Assembly (NCBI RefSeq): GCF_036013975.1
Contig: NZ_CP107904.1
Location: 3,038,001 to 3,102,000 of the forward strand
From: Kitasatospora sp. NBC_00458
Lineage (GTDB): Bacteria; Actinomycetota; Actinomycetes; Streptomycetales; Streptomycetaceae
DNA length: 64,000 bases
Reading direction: 5' to 3'
Shown here: positions 1 to 8,560 of the stretch, piece by piece
How the letters are laid out: every line of letters starts with the position of its first letter
Numbering within the stretch: position 1 is the first letter of the stretch
Notes under the pieces: generated by a model
Told to the model about the DNA's origin: nothing
The model's database searches: none
The model's input: the letters and a program-made list of their open reading frames with translations, nothing else
Program-made: the position numbers and the translations under genes

Positions 1-1259
1 ACGACACCGTCGGCCAGGGCCACCAGCAGGACCCGGCCGTCGTGCGAGCCGACCGCCAGCTGCTTGCCGTCCGGCGAGACGAGCAGCGACCGGACCCGGC
101 CGAGCCGTCCGGCGGCCAGTCGGCGGCGCTCGGTGCCGAGGACGGCGGGCGCGTACTCGATCGCGTCCTCGCCCTCGGCGTCGGTCACCCAGACCACCCC
201 CTGCCCGCCGTCCTCGCCCGAGCCCGGCACCACCCGGGCGAGCCGGCCGCGCACGCCCGGGGTCTCGTCCAGGACGCGGGCCGGGCCCTCCCGGTGGGTC
301 AGCCAGTGCACGGTGCCGCGCACCACGACGGCGCCGGCCCGGCCGGTGCGGTCGGGGGCGGCGGTCTCCAGCCAGTGCGCGGCCGGCACCGGGCGCGGGC
401 GGCGGCCGGTGCGCGGGCCCGCCAGGCGGACGTCGAGGCGGCGCGGCTCGGCACCGGCCAGGTCGTCCAGCAGCCAGAGGTCGCCCGCGGCGTGCCAGGC
501 CACCCGGGTGCCGTCGGTGGTGGCGTTGCGGGCGTAGAAGCCGTCCGGGGAGGAGGAGTGGCGGCGCAGGTCGGTGCCGTCCGGGAGGCTGGACCAGAGC
601 GCGCCGACGCCCTCGTGGTCGGAGAGGAAGGCGATCCTGGACCGGCCCGGTCCGCCCACCCAGAGCGGCGATTCGATGTTCCCGTCGAGCTCCCGGTGGA
701 TCCGCTCGAACCGGTCCGTGCCGATCCAGAGCTTGCCGGTCCGCCCGCCCCGGTAGCGCTTCCACCAGGCCGGCTCGACCCCGAACGCCGAGACCAGCAG
801 CGCCCGGTCCCCGCCCGGCTCGAAGGACAGCCCGCCGACCGGTCCGTACGGCAGCCGGGCCGGCTCGCCGCCGTCCGGCGGCACCGCGAACGCCCAGGTG
901 CGGCGCAGCGAGGCCTGCCCGGCGGCGGTGGTGGCGATCGGCCGGCCGTCCGGCGTCCAGCCGCGCAGCTGGGTCTGGGCGTCGCCCCAGTGGGTCAGCC
1001 GCCGGGACGGGCCGCCGTCGACCGGGACGACGTGCACCTCGGGCGCGCCGTCCCGGGTGGAGGTGAAGGCGACGTGCCGGCCGTCCGGGGAGAATCTCGG
1101 GCGGCGGACCGGGAGGTGATCGGCCGTCAGTCTCCAGGCCCGGCCGCCGTCCAGCGGGGCGAGCCACACGTCGTTCTCGGCGACGAAGGTGACCAGGTCG
1201 CCGTGCAGGTGCGGGTGGCGCAGGTAGGCGCCGGCGGGGATGGTTTCGGGTTCGCTCAC
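1..1259 (-). CDS. Tricorn-protease-like S41 peptidase, N-terminal part (cut by window edge)
   Basis: The first 419 codons of a minus-strand gene that runs off the left edge. The N-terminus (YLRHPHLHGDLVTFVAEND, then VWLAPLDGGRAWRLT) and the repeated FSPDGRHVAF and GWTPDGRPIA blades match the six-bladed beta-propeller of tricorn core proteases, which break down proteasome-derived peptides in the cytosol. The PDZ and serine-protease domains would lie beyond the window. The start is GTG at 1257-1259. A GGCGAG stretch lies immediately before it, so the ribosome site is poor and the start moderately certain. It is separated by 165 nt from rsmE and read in the same direction. A generic WD40/TolB-like propeller is the alternative, but the opening motif is characteristic of tricorn. 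Confidence 0.8.
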   Translation of the reverse strand, partial: MSEPETIPAGAYLRHPHLHGDLVTFVAENDVWLAPLDGGRAWRLTADHLPVRRPRFSPDGRHVAFTSTRDGAPEVHVVPVDGGPSRRLTHWGDAQTQLRGWTPDGRPIATTAAGQASLRRTWAFAVPPDGGEPARLPYGPVGGLSFEPGGDRALLVSAFGVEPAWWKRYRGGRTGKLWIGTDRFERIHRELDGNIESPLWVGGPGRSRIAFLSDHEGVGALWSSLPDGTDLRRHSSSPDGFYARNATTDGTRVAWHAAGDLWLLDDLAGAEPRRLDVRLAGPRTGRRPRPVPAAHWLETAAPDRTGRAGAVVVRGTVHWLTHREGPARVLDETPGVRGRLARVVPGSGEDGGQGVVWVTDAEGEDAIEYAPAVLGTERRRLAAGRLGRVRSLLVSPDGKQLAVGSHDGRVLLVALADGV

Positions 1260-1424
1260 CTCGCCAGCCTAGGCACCGGTGCCGCGGCCACGCCCGGTTT
1301 TCCGCCGACCGCGCCCCGGTCGGGGGACGGTCGGCGGGGGACTCCCGGACGGGGGCCGGGGGGCGGCTGCCCGGGCGGGCCCGTACCGGCCGGGGTCATC
1401 GCGTTCCGGCCCGGGCCGGGCGGC

Positions 1425-2174
1425 TCAGCTCCAGCGGCCGGTGCGTCCCAGCAGCAGGGCCCCGGCCGCCACCCCCGCCGTCGAGGTGCGCAGGACCGAC
1501 GGGCCGAGCCGGAACGGCCTGGCGCCGGCCTCGGCGAAGGCGGCCAGCTCCTCCGGGGAGACCCCGCCCTCGGGGCCGACCACCAGCACGAGGTCCCCGG
1601 TCCCGGGCAGCACGGCCCCGGCCAGCGGCTCGGCCCCCTCCTCGTGCAGCACGGCCGCGAACGCGGCGGCGGCCAGCAGCGGGACCAGCTGCCGGGTGGT
1701 CACCGGGTCGCGGACCTCGGGGAACCGCAGCCGGCGGGACTGCTTGCCCGCCTCCCGCGCGGTGGCGCGCCACTTGGCGAGCGCCTTGGCGCCGCGCTCG
1801 CCCTTCCACTGGGTGATGCAGCGGGACGCCGCCCACGGGACCACCACGTCCACGCCGACCTCGGTCATGGTCTCCACGGCCAGCTCGCCGCGGTCGCCCT
1901 TGGGCAGGGCCTGGACCACGACGATCCGCGGCGCCGGCTCGGGCTCGCGGCGCACGGCCGCGACCGCCACCTCGACGGCGTCCTTGCCGTGCACCGCCGC
2001 GACGGTGCCGTCCACCCCGAGGCCGAGCCCGTCGGCCAGGGTGACGGCCTCGCCCGGCTCCAGCCGCTTCACGGCGGCCGCGTGCCGCCCCTCCGGCCCG
2101 TCCAGCCGGACCAGCGCCCCGGGAGCGGCGGCGGCGATCCGCTCGGTCTCGACGACGAACACGGGCGCGGTCAT
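1425..2174 (-). CDS. rsmE: 16S rRNA m3U1498 methyltransferase RsmE
   Basis: A 249-residue SPOUT-class methyltransferase, the usual family length. It methylates N3 of U1498 in 16S rRNA within the 30S subunit, using S-adenosylmethionine. The N-terminal PUA-like part (about 1-70) is followed by the SPOUT fold with VVQALPKGDR, the LVVGPEGG turn and the C-terminal RLGPSVLRTSTAG knot that binds the cofactor. It lies downstream of dnaJ in the same direction, the order hrcA-dnaJ-rsmE being conserved in actinobacteria. A strong hairpin lies between dnaJ and rsmE, so expression relative to dnaJ may be reduced. The ATG start at 2172-2174 is preceded by GGAAGACCCCC, a weak ribosome site. Confidence 0.95.
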   Translation of the reverse strand: MTAPVFVVETERIAAAAPGALVRLDGPEGRHAAAVKRLEPGEAVTLADGLGLGVDGTVAAVHGKDAVEVAVAAVRREPEPAPRIVVVQALPKGDRGELAVETMTEVGVDVVVPWAASRCITQWKGERGAKALAKWRATAREAGKQSRRLRFPEVRDPVTTRQLVPLLAAAAFAAVLHEEGAEPLAGAVLPGTGDLVLVVGPEGGVSPEELAAFAEAGARPFRLGPSVLRTSTAGVAAGALLLGRTGRWS

Positions 2175-2213
2175 GGGGGTCTTCCTCCGGGGTGGGTCGG
2201 GCGGTGGAACGAC

Positions 2214-2258
2214 GGCGCCCGGCGCCCCCGGACGGTTGTCGCGGGGGTGCCGGGCGCC
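2214..2258 (-). terminator. Hairpin between dnaJ and rsmE
   Basis: Arms 2214-2230 and 2242-2258 pair over 17 positions with a single G/T wobble and an 11-nt loop. It begins 7 nt past the dnaJ stop. There is no U-tract, as is common in streptomycetes. It may terminate or attenuate hrcA-dnaJ transcription before rsmE. Confidence 0.7.
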
Positions 2259-2265
2259 GGAGCCG

Positions 2266-3411
2266 TCAGCGGCCGTTGAAGGCGTCCTTCAGCCGGGAGA
2301 ACAGCCCCTGCTGCCCGGGCGCGAACTGGCCGGACGGCCGCTCCTCGCCGCGCAGCACCGCGAGGCGGCGCAGCAGCTCCTCCTGCTCGGGATCGAGCTT
2401 GGTGGGCGTCTGCACCTCGACGTGCACTATCAGGTCGCCCCGGCCGCCGCCGCGCAGGTGCGTGATGCCGCGGCCGTGCAGCGGGATCGACTGGCCGGAC
2501 TGGGTGCCGGGCCGGATGTCGACCTCCTCCAGCCCGTCCAGGGTCTGCAGCGGCACCTGGGTACCGAGCGAGGCGGCCGTCATCGGGATGGTGACGGTGC
2601 AGTGCAGGTCGTCGCCGCGGCGCTGGAACACCGTGTGGCTGGTCTCGGCGATCTCGACGTAGAGGTCGCCGGCCGGGCCGCCGCCGGGGCCGACCTCGCC
2701 CTCGCCGGCCAGCTGGATCCGGGTGCCGTTGTCGACACCGGCGGGGATCTTGACGGTCAGGGTGCGGCGGGCGCGGACCCGGCCGTCGCCGGCGCACTCC
2801 GGGCACGGGGTCGGCACGACGGTGCCGAAGCCCTGGCACTGCGGGCAGGGGCGGGAGGTCATGACCTGGCCCAGGAAGGACCGGGTGACCTGGGAGACCT
2901 CGCCCTTGCCGCGACACATGTCACAGGTCTGCGCGGAGGTACCGGGGGCCGCGCCCTCGCCGCTGCAGGTGGTGCAGGTGACGGCCGTGTCGACCTGGAG
3001 TTCCTTGGTGGTGCCGAAGGCGGCCTCCTCCAGGGTGATCTCCAGCCGGATCATGGCGTCCTGGCCGCGCCGCGTCCGCGAGCGCGGTCCGCGCTGGCCG
3101 GAGGCCGCGCCGAAGAAGGCGTCCATGATGTCGGAGAAGCCGAAGCCCGCCGCGCCCGCGCCGAAGCCGCCCGGTCCGCCCGCGCCGCCGTTCGGCGACA
3201 GCGGGTCGCCGCCCAGGTCGTAGACCTGACGCTTCTGCGGATCGGAGAGCACCTCGTAGGCGGCGTTGATCTCCTTGAACCGCTCCTGCGTCTTCGGGTC
3301 CGGGTTGACGTCCGGGTGCAGTTCGCGTGCCAGGCGCCGGAACGCCTTCTTGATCTCGTCCTGCCCCGCATCCCGTCGGACGCCGAGTACCGCGTAGTAG
3401 TCCGTGGCCAC
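2266..3411 (-). CDS. dnaJ: Chaperone DnaJ (second actinobacterial type, hrcA-linked)
   Basis: A 381-residue type I J-protein that delivers clients to DnaK and stimulates its ATPase. The J domain (about 1-66) contains HPD near residue 32-34. A G/F-rich linker follows (74-105), then four zinc motifs [24 protein letters not shown] and CPECAGDG (about 146-208), and the substrate-binding C-terminal domains. The GTG start at 3409-3411 gives [11 protein letters not shown], the form usual for this family, with GGAG placed 8 nt upstream. A TTG one codon earlier is possible but less likely. It is downstream of hrcA and probably co-transcribed from the CIRCE-controlled promoter. This is the hrcA-linked dnaJ; the one paired with dnaK-grpE should be elsewhere. 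Confidence 0.95.
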   Translation of the reverse strand: MATDYYAVLGVRRDAGQDEIKKAFRRLARELHPDVNPDPKTQERFKEINAAYEVLSDPQKRQVYDLGGDPLSPNGGAGGPGGFGAGAAGFGFSDIMDAFFGAASGQRGPRSRTRRGQDAMIRLEITLEEAAFGTTKELQVDTAVTCTTCSGEGAAPGTSAQTCDMCRGKGEVSQVTRSFLGQVMTSRPCPQCQGFGTVVPTPCPECAGDGRVRARRTLTVKIPAGVDNGTRIQLAGEGEVGPGGGPAGDLYVEIAETSHTVFQRRGDDLHCTVTIPMTAASLGTQVPLQTLDGLEEVDIRPGTQSGQSIPLHGRGITHLRGGGRGDLIVHVEVQTPTKLDPEQEELLRRLAVLRGEERPSGQFAPGQQGLFSRLKDAFNGR

Positions 3412-3456
3412 CAAATGCTCCGCTTGTTCCGCCTGTAGAAGTGCTTGCGACTGGAA

Positions 3457-3480
3457 CCACCGCCAGGGTCCTGGCGGTGG
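3457..3480 (-). other. Perfect 11-bp inverted repeat between hrcA and dnaJ
   Basis: Arms 3457-3467 and 3470-3480 are exact complements with only 2 nt between them, a tight palindrome in the 75-nt hrcA-dnaJ spacer. It may be an mRNA-processing or stability hairpin, a weak terminator, or an operator. No U-tract follows. Confidence 0.5.
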
Positions 3481-3486
3481 CCTTTC

Positions 3487-4521
3487 CTACGACTCGGCCA
3501 GGATCTGGCCCACGTACCGTGCCACCGCTCGCACCGCCCCCATTGTGCCCGGATAGTCCATCCGGGTCGGACCGATCACACCCAGTTTGGCCACGCTCTC
3601 GTCGCCCGAACCGTAACCGACCGAGACGACGGAGGTGGAATTGAGGCCCTCGTAGGCGTTCTCGCGCCCGATCCGGACCGTCATCCCGGCGTCCGCGGTC
3701 TCACCCAGGAGGCGGAGCAGGATGACCTGTTCCTCCAGTGCCTCCAGCACCGGCTGGATGGTCAACGGGAAGTCGTGGCCGAAACGGGTCAGGTTGGCCG
3801 TGCCGGCCAGCATGATCCGTTCCTCGTTCTGTTCGGCGAGCGCCTCGAAGAGCGTCGCCAGGACCGTCGCGACGGTCGGCCGGTCGCCCGCCTCGAACTG
3901 GGCGGGGAGGTCCTCCAGCAGTCCCGGGACCTCGGGCAGCCGCTGTCCGGCGGCCCGCGCGTTGATCCGGGCCCGGAGGTCCGCCAGGACGGTCTCGCCG
4001 ACCGCCCCGGGGCAGTCCACCATCCGTTGCTCGACCCGGCCGGTGTTGGTGATCAGCACCAGCATCACCTTGACCGGGGCCAGCGCGACCAGCTCGATGT
4101 GCCGCACGGTGGAGCGGGAGAGCGAGGGGTACTGCACGACCGCGACCTGGCGGGTCAGCTGGGCGAGCAGCCGGACCGTGCGGGCGACCACGTCGTCGAG
4201 GTCGACCGCCCCGTCCAGGAAGTGCCGGATCGCGCGCCGCTCGGGCGCGCTCATCGGCTTGACCTCGGCGAGCCGGTCCACGAAGAGGCGGTACCCCTTG
4301 TCGGTGGGGATACGCCCGGCGCTGGTGTGCGGCTGGTGGATGTAGCCGTCCTCCTCCAGCGCCGCCATGTCGTTGCGGACGGTCGCCGGGGAGACCCCGA
4401 GGTTGTGCCGCTCGACCAGGGCCTTGGAACCGACCGGCTCCTCGGTCCCCACGTAGTCCTGGACGATGGCGCGAAGCACCGCGAGCTTGCGGTCGTCCAG
4501 CTGGCGGACCTCACCGGCCAT
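3487..4521 (-). CDS. hrcA: Heat-inducible transcription repressor HrcA
   Basis: A 344-residue HrcA, full length for the family. It represses groES-groEL and its own operon by binding CIRCE; GroEL is its co-factor and unfolding during heat stress relieves repression. The winged-helix DNA-binding part (about 1-75) includes the recognition segment [19 protein letters not shown] and the typical [14 protein letters not shown]. The rest is the GAF-like dimerisation region. I chose ATG at 4519-4521, giving [12 protein letters not shown], because GGAGG lies 9 nt upstream; the in-frame GTG two codons earlier would be only 3 nt from it. A CIRCE element and a matching promoter lie upstream, so autoregulation is expected. 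Confidence 0.97.
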   Translation of the reverse strand: MAGEVRQLDDRKLAVLRAIVQDYVGTEEPVGSKALVERHNLGVSPATVRNDMAALEEDGYIHQPHTSAGRIPTDKGYRLFVDRLAEVKPMSAPERRAIRHFLDGAVDLDDVVARTVRLLAQLTRQVAVVQYPSLSRSTVRHIELVALAPVKVMLVLITNTGRVEQRMVDCPGAVGETVLADLRARINARAAGQRLPEVPGLLEDLPAQFEAGDRPTVATVLATLFEALAEQNEERIMLAGTANLTRFGHDFPLTIQPVLEALEEQVILLRLLGETADAGMTVRIGRENAYEGLNSTSVVSVGYGSGDESVAKLGVIGPTRMDYPGTMGAVRAVARYVGQILAES

Positions 4522-4607
4522 GGGCACGCACCTCCGTCTTCACGCGTTGTCCGTTGTGACAAGTGTCCGTTTCGAGTCGCTTCGGACCGCTCTGGGAGGG
4601 CCCGGGC

Positions 4608-4634
4608 TTGGCACTCGGAACACACGAGTGCCAG
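4608..4634 (-). promoter_or_regulatory. CIRCE operator (HrcA binding site)
   Basis: TTGGCACTC-N9-GAGTGCCAG, matching the CIRCE form found in actinobacteria with a single asymmetry at the last base. Spacing is exactly 9 nt. It begins about 13 nt downstream of the hrcA -10 element, so bound HrcA would block transcription. It also lies in the intergenic region shared with the divergent htpX gene. Confidence 0.92.
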
Positions 4635-4647
4635 AACCGTACCTGCC

Positions 4648-4676
4648 AGTGTAAGGCCCGGGTCCGACCTCAGGAA
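4648..4676 (-). promoter_or_regulatory. Probable hrcA promoter
   Basis: Reading the minus strand, a -35-like TTCCTG (4671-4676) is followed by 17 nt and then TACACT (4648-4653) as -10. The transcription start would fall just before CIRCE, giving a leader of about 115 nt. Placement fits vegetative sigma recognition and HrcA repression. Confidence 0.6.
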
Positions 4677-4781
4677 CGGCCCGGCCGGGGTGATCCTGCC
4701 CGCAGTTCGCGGCGCGCGGGTGATGCCGCGGGGCCGGGCGGGTGGCAGCATCGGAAGCGAACGGCGAACGGAGGACCAGCG

Positions 4782-5702
4782 ATGTCGACCTCGGGCCAGC
4801 ACAGCCGCTTCGCACCGGACCGCGGCCTGACCGGCCGGATGGTCGGGACGATGTTCGTGATCGGGCTGCTGTACGTCGGATTCACCGGACTGCTGATCGT
4901 GCTGCTGCGCGGCGCCTGGCCGATCATCGTGCTGATCTCCGGCGGCCTGTTCGTGGCCCAGTTCTGGTTCAGCGACAGGATCACCGAACGCGCCATGGGC
5001 GCCCACCGCGTCACCCCCGAGCAGTACCCGCAGCTGCACGGCACCGTCGACCGGCTCTGCGCACTGGCCGACATGCCCAAACCCCGGGTCGCGGTCGCCG
5101 ACAACGACATGCCGAACGCCTTCGCCACCGGCCGCAACCCGAAGAACGCGGTGGTCTGCGTCACCACCGGCCTGCTCCGCCGGCTGGAACCCGAGGAGCT
5201 GGAGGGGGTGCTCGCCCACGAGCTGTCCCACGTCGCCCACCGGGACGTCGCGGTGATGACGATCGCCGGCTTCCTCGGCGTCCTCGCCGGGGCCATGACC
5301 CGGATCGCCATGTACGGCGGGTTCATGGGCGGCGGCCGCAACAGCAACGACTCCAACGCCGCGCTCGCCGCGCTCGTCATCCCGCTGGTGTCGGTCGTCG
5401 TCTACGCGATCAGCTTCCTGCTGACCAGGCTGCTCTCCCGCTACCGGGAGCTGGCAGCCGACCGGGCCGCCGCCCAGCTCACCGGCCGCCCCAGTGCGCT
5501 GGCCTCGGCGCTCACCAAGGTGACCGGCCAGATCGCCGCCATCCCGACCAAGGACCTGCGCCAGGCGCAGGCCTACAACGCCTTCTACTTCGCCCCCGCG
5601 CTGAGCGCCCGGGAGACCGCCACCCAGCTGTTCTCCACCCACCCGACGCTGGAGAAGCGGCTGGAGCAGCTGGCGGAGATCTCCACCCGGCTCGGCCACT
5701 GA
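4782..5702 (+). CDS. htpX: Membrane zinc metalloprotease HtpX (M48)
   Basis: A 306-residue M48B protease that degrades damaged membrane proteins. Two N-terminal transmembrane helices (about 21-42 and 46-63) are followed by the zinc-binding HELSH at 146-150 and a downstream hydrophobic hairpin (about 160-215), then SRYRELAADRAAA which supplies the third zinc ligand (Glu). Start ATG at 4782 has GGAGG 7 nt upstream. The gene is divergent from hrcA with CIRCE between them, and is followed by pspAB, a partnership known from actinobacteria and archaea. A plus-strand promoter was not recognised with confidence, so heat control through CIRCE is inference. Confidence 0.93.
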   Translation: MSTSGQHSRFAPDRGLTGRMVGTMFVIGLLYVGFTGLLIVLLRGAWPIIVLISGGLFVAQFWFSDRITERAMGAHRVTPEQYPQLHGTVDRLCALADMPKPRVAVADNDMPNAFATGRNPKNAVVCVTTGLLRRLEPEELEGVLAHELSHVAHRDVAVMTIAGFLGVLAGAMTRIAMYGGFMGGGRNSNDSNAALAALVIPLVSVVVYAISFLLTRLLSRYRELAADRAAAQLTGRPSALASALTKVTGQIAAIPTKDLRQAQAYNAFYFAPALSARETATQLFSTHPTLEKRLEQLAEISTRLGH

Positions 5703-5813
5703 CCGGCCGCCGACCGACCGCTGACCGGCGGCTGATCGGCCGCCGACCGGCCGCCGATCCGGCCGCCGGACCGCCTCCACCGAACCGCCTCCTCGTGAAC
5801 CGCCTCCTCCGGG
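5703..5813. repeat. Degenerate CCGGCCGCCGA and ACCGCCTCC repeats
   Basis: The htpX-pspAB spacer is built of tandem imperfect copies of CCGGCCGCCGA (5703-5768) followed by three copies of an ACCGCCTCC-type unit (5770-5813). It was probably generated by slippage and carries no recognised gene. Confidence 0.6.
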
Positions 5814-5834
5814 AGGGGAGGGAAAGGGACCACC

Positions 5835-6419
5835 GTGGGAATCCTGGACGCCCTGTTCGGCCGCACCAAGCCCGTCAGGCCCGACCTCGACCAGCTGTTC
5901 GGCGTGCCGTCCGCCGCGCTCACCCTGGAGGCGGCGGCCGGCTTCCGGCCCACCGGGGTCGGGTCGGTCTGCTTCGCCTCGGTGGAGGGCGGGGCGTTCG
6001 GCGAGGTCGAACGCCAGGTCCGGGCCCTCCTGGACGCCGACACCGAACGCGGCGGCGTCCCCGTCGAGGCCTCCAAGGACGCCTACGGCTACTCCTGGCT
6101 GCTGGCCCGGCACGCGCCCGGGGAGCTTCCGGAGCTCGTCAACGACCTCCACGCGGTCAACAGCGAGCTGGAGGCCAACGGCTTCGGGCCGCAGCTGCTC
6201 TGCTCGCTGGTCGCCTTCCGCAACGAGGCCGACCGGCCGCTGGCCCTGGTGTACCTGTACAAGCGCGGCACCTTCTACCCCTTCGCCCCGGTGCCCGGCG
6301 GCGGCGAGAAGCGCGACAGCCCGCTGGAACTGCAGGTCAACGCCCTGCTGGGGAACGACCTGCGGCTGGAGAAGGACCTCACCCGCTGGTTCCCGGTCTG
6401 GGGCGCGCCGGGTCTCTGA
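5835..6419 (+). CDS. pspAB: PspA-associated protein PspAB
   Basis: A 194-residue soluble protein starting MGILDALFGRTKPVRPDLDQLF, which matches the PspAB family commonly encoded next to htpX and linked to the phage-shock membrane-stress response. No transmembrane segment or enzyme motif is seen. Start GTG at 5835 is preceded by the purine-rich GGGAGGGGAGGGAAAGGG run. It lies 132 nt downstream of htpX. The role is inferred from family naming and neighbourhood: it likely modulates PspA or HtpX during envelope stress. Confidence 0.82.
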   Translation: MGILDALFGRTKPVRPDLDQLFGVPSAALTLEAAAGFRPTGVGSVCFASVEGGAFGEVERQVRALLDADTERGGVPVEASKDAYGYSWLLARHAPGELPELVNDLHAVNSELEANGFGPQLLCSLVAFRNEADRPLALVYLYKRGTFYPFAPVPGGGEKRDSPLELQVNALLGNDLRLEKDLTRWFPVWGAPGL

Positions 6420-6443
6420 CCCTTCGTCCGCCTTCCCTATAGT
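6415..6443 (+). promoter_or_regulatory. Promoter for the DUF3097 gene (leaderless)
   Basis: TCTGAC (6415-6420), 17 nt, then TATAGT (6438-6443), ending 6 nt before the ATG at 6450. The spacing predicts transcription starting at or next to the start codon. The -35 overlaps the pspAB stop codon. Confidence 0.65.
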
Positions 6444-6449
6444 CGCTGC

Positions 6450-7283
6450 ATGCGCAGCCGCCAGTACGGACCCGACCTGACCCCGCCGTGGAAGAGGCAG
6501 CAGCCCGCCCCCGAGGTCGCAGCCGAGCGCGACCTGGTGGTCGAGGAGGCGGCGAGCGGCTTCTGCGGGGCCGTGGTGCGCTGCGAGAAGACCGCCGAGG
6601 GGTTCACCGTCACCCTGGAGGACCGGTTCGGCAAGCACCGGGTCTTCCCGCTGGTGCCGCGCGGCTTCCTGCTGGAGGGCCGCGTCGTCACCCTGGTCCG
6701 GCCCGCCGCGGCCGCTCCGGCGCCCTCCCGTGCCCCCGGCCGCACCGCCTCCGGCTCGGTCGCGGTGCCCGGCGCCCGGGCCCGGGTGGCCCGCGAGTCC
6801 CGGATCTACGTCGAGGGCCGGCACGACGCCGAGCTGGTCGAACGGGTCTGGGGCGACGACCTGCGGATCGAGGGCGTGGTGGTCGAGTACCTGGAGGGCG
6901 TCGACGACCTGCCCGCGATCGTCGCCGAGTTCGCCCCCGGGCCCGGCCGGCGGCTCGGCGTCCTGGTCGACCACCTGCTCCCCGGAACCAAGGAGCACCG
7001 CATCGCCGCCCGGGTCACCGGCGAGGCCGTCCTCGTGGTGGGGCACCCGTACATCGACGTCTGGCAGGCCGTGAAGCCGTCCAGCGTGGGCATCCCGGGC
7101 TGGCCCGCCGTCCCGCGCGGCGAGGAGTGGAAGGAGGGCGTCTGCCGCCGCCTCGGCTGGCCGGTGGACACCCCCGCCGCCTGGAAACGCATCCTCGCCT
7201 CGGTGGACTCCTACCGGGACCTGGAGCCGGAACTGCTCGGCCGGGTCGAGGAGCTCATCGACTTCGTGACGCTGCCGGAGTGA
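6450..7283 (+). CDS. DUF3097 family protein
   Basis: A 277-residue protein of the actinobacterial DUF3097 family. The first ~90 residues are a small beta-rich domain (MRSRQYGPDLTPPWKRQ, EDRFGKHRVFPLVPRGFLLEGR). The second part opens with SRIYVEGRHDAELVERVWGDDLR and continues LGVLVDHLLPGTKEHRIA and VLVVGHPYIDVWQAVKP, resembling a TOPRIM-like fold with Glu and Asp at the expected places. Function is unknown; a nucleic-acid role is only inferred. Its own leaderless promoter separates it from pspAB. It is convergent with the Uma2 genes. Confidence 0.9.
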   Translation: MRSRQYGPDLTPPWKRQQPAPEVAAERDLVVEEAASGFCGAVVRCEKTAEGFTVTLEDRFGKHRVFPLVPRGFLLEGRVVTLVRPAAAAPAPSRAPGRTASGSVAVPGARARVARESRIYVEGRHDAELVERVWGDDLRIEGVVVEYLEGVDDLPAIVAEFAPGPGRRLGVLVDHLLPGTKEHRIAARVTGEAVLVVGHPYIDVWQAVKPSSVGIPGWPAVPRGEEWKEGVCRRLGWPVDTPAAWKRILASVDSYRDLEPELLGRVEELIDFVTLPE

Positions 7284-7289
7284 GGCGGA

Positions 7290-7847
7290 TCAGACGTACC
7301 GCTGGAAGTCGGCCGTGTCCAGCGTGACACCGAGCGCGTCGACCGGGACGGGATCGCCGAACTTGCTGGTCCGCTCGGACATGTAGCGCGGCTGCCCGGT
7401 CCCGGCACCCCCGTCCAGCTCGGTCAGCAGCACGCACCGCCCCTCGATCGGATCGACGATCAGGTAGGCGGGGATCACGCCCTCGGCGTACATCTCCCGC
7501 TTGGTCCGGTAGTCCCGGTCGACGCTGGTCCTGGACACGACCTCGACCACCAGGGTGACCGAGGGGGACGGCAGCAGTCGGCCGTGTTCCTCGACCGCGC
7601 CCCGTTCGAAGACGACCAGGTCCGGCTGCGGTTCACTGGTCTGGCCGGGGATCGCCAGGTCCTGCGTGGTGAGCGGACGCCACCGGTCGTAGGGAATCTG
7701 GTGCTGGATCGCCAGGACGATGAGGTTGTGGACCATGTCCGGCCCCGCCATCATCACGATTTCCCCCCGGATGAGTTCGGCCTTGAAGCCCTCCGGAACC
7801 TCAAGGTTCTCGAAGATCCCTGTCACCCGGTCATCGATGGCGGTCAT
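7290..7847 (-). CDS. Uma2 family (DUF820) putative endonuclease, copy A
   Basis: A 185-residue protein of the Uma2/DUF820 family, which has a PD-(D/E)XK nuclease-like fold and no settled biological role. The core shows EPQPDLVVFERG and VTLVVEVVSRTSVDRDYRTKREMYAEGVIPAYLIVDP, containing the family Asp and Glu positions. SD GGGAG lies 6 nt before ATG at 7845-7847. Copy B next door starts with an almost identical N-terminus, so the two arose by tandem duplication. The C-termini differ after the shared TLDTxDF (QRYV here). Confidence 0.88.
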   Translation of the reverse strand: MTAIDDRVTGIFENLEVPEGFKAELIRGEIVMMAGPDMVHNLIVLAIQHQIPYDRWRPLTTQDLAIPGQTSEPQPDLVVFERGAVEEHGRLLPSPSVTLVVEVVSRTSVDRDYRTKREMYAEGVIPAYLIVDPIEGRCVLLTELDGGAGTGQPRYMSERTSKFGDPVPVDALGVTLDTADFQRYV

Positions 7848-7887
7848 CGCACGCTCCCTCCGACGGCTGGCACCACGTTAACGAATA

Positions 7888-7953
7888 TCAGTCCACCAGG
7901 TCACGCACGACCGCGTCGGCCAGCAGGCGCCCCCGGAGGGTGAGGACCGCGCG
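7888..7953 (-). pseudogene. Relic of the hemW 3' end
   Basis: These 66 bases are identical to 8561-8626, which encode the last 21 residues and the stop codon of hemW. The copy lies upstream of Uma2 copy A with no hemW body attached. It marks the right-hand boundary of the duplicated block carrying Uma2. Confidence 0.92.
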
Positions 7954-7963
7954 ACTGCTGGCT

Positions 7964-8518
7964 TCATAGCGTTCCGAAATCTCCGGTGTCGAGCGTGATG
8001 CCCAGGCGTTCCAGCGGAATCGGGTCGCCGAACTTCGTGGTGCGCTCGGACCAGTAGTCCGGCACGCCCGAGGCCGTCGACGCCATCGGCTCGGTCAGCA
8101 GCACGCACTGCCCCTTGATCGGATCGACGATCAGATAGACCGGAATCGGCCCTCCCGCGTACATCTCCCGCTTGACGTGGTAGTCGCGGTGGGCGCTGGT
8201 CCTGGACACGACCTCAACAGCCACCGTCACCGCTGGCGCGGGGATCAGCCGCCCGGGCCCCTCGACCGCGCCTCGCTCGATCACCACCAGGTCCGGCTGC
8301 GGCTCACCGGCCTCGCGGGGGAACGCCACGTCCTGCGTCTGGAGCCGGTGCCAGCGGGCGCGGGGGATCTGGTCGACGATCGCCTCGACGATCCAGTTGT
8401 GGACCATGTCCGGCCCCGCCGTCATCACGATTTCCCCCCGGATGAGCTCGGCCTTGACACCCTCCGGAACCTCAAGGTTCTCGAAGATCCCTGTCACCCG
8501 GTCATCGATGGCGGTCAT
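7964..8518 (-). CDS. Uma2 family (DUF820) putative endonuclease, copy B
   Basis: A 184-residue paralogue of copy A with the same family blocks (EPQPDLVVIERG; VAVEVVSRTSAHRDYHVKREMYAGGPIPVYLIVDP). I chose ATG at 8516-8518 because it aligns with copy A and has GGGGGAG 6 nt upstream; a longer reading up to 8554 is unlikely. It sits 42 nt downstream of hemW in the same direction, probably the ancestral position. The middle of the protein has diverged from copy A much more than the flanking DNA, which suggests relaxed or diversifying selection after duplication. Confidence 0.88.
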   Translation of the reverse strand: MTAIDDRVTGIFENLEVPEGVKAELIRGEIVMTAGPDMVHNWIVEAIVDQIPRARWHRLQTQDVAFPREAGEPQPDLVVIERGAVEGPGRLIPAPAVTVAVEVVSRTSAHRDYHVKREMYAGGPIPVYLIVDPIKGQCVLLTEPMASTASGVPDYWSERTTKFGDPIPLERLGITLDTGDFGTL

Positions 8519-8560
8519 CGCACGCTCCCCCTCGACGGCTGACACCCACGTCAACGAACG

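Noticed and set aside
5703..5834. Small gene in the htpX-pspAB gap
   Set aside because: Only degenerate GC repeats, no ribosome site or codon bias.
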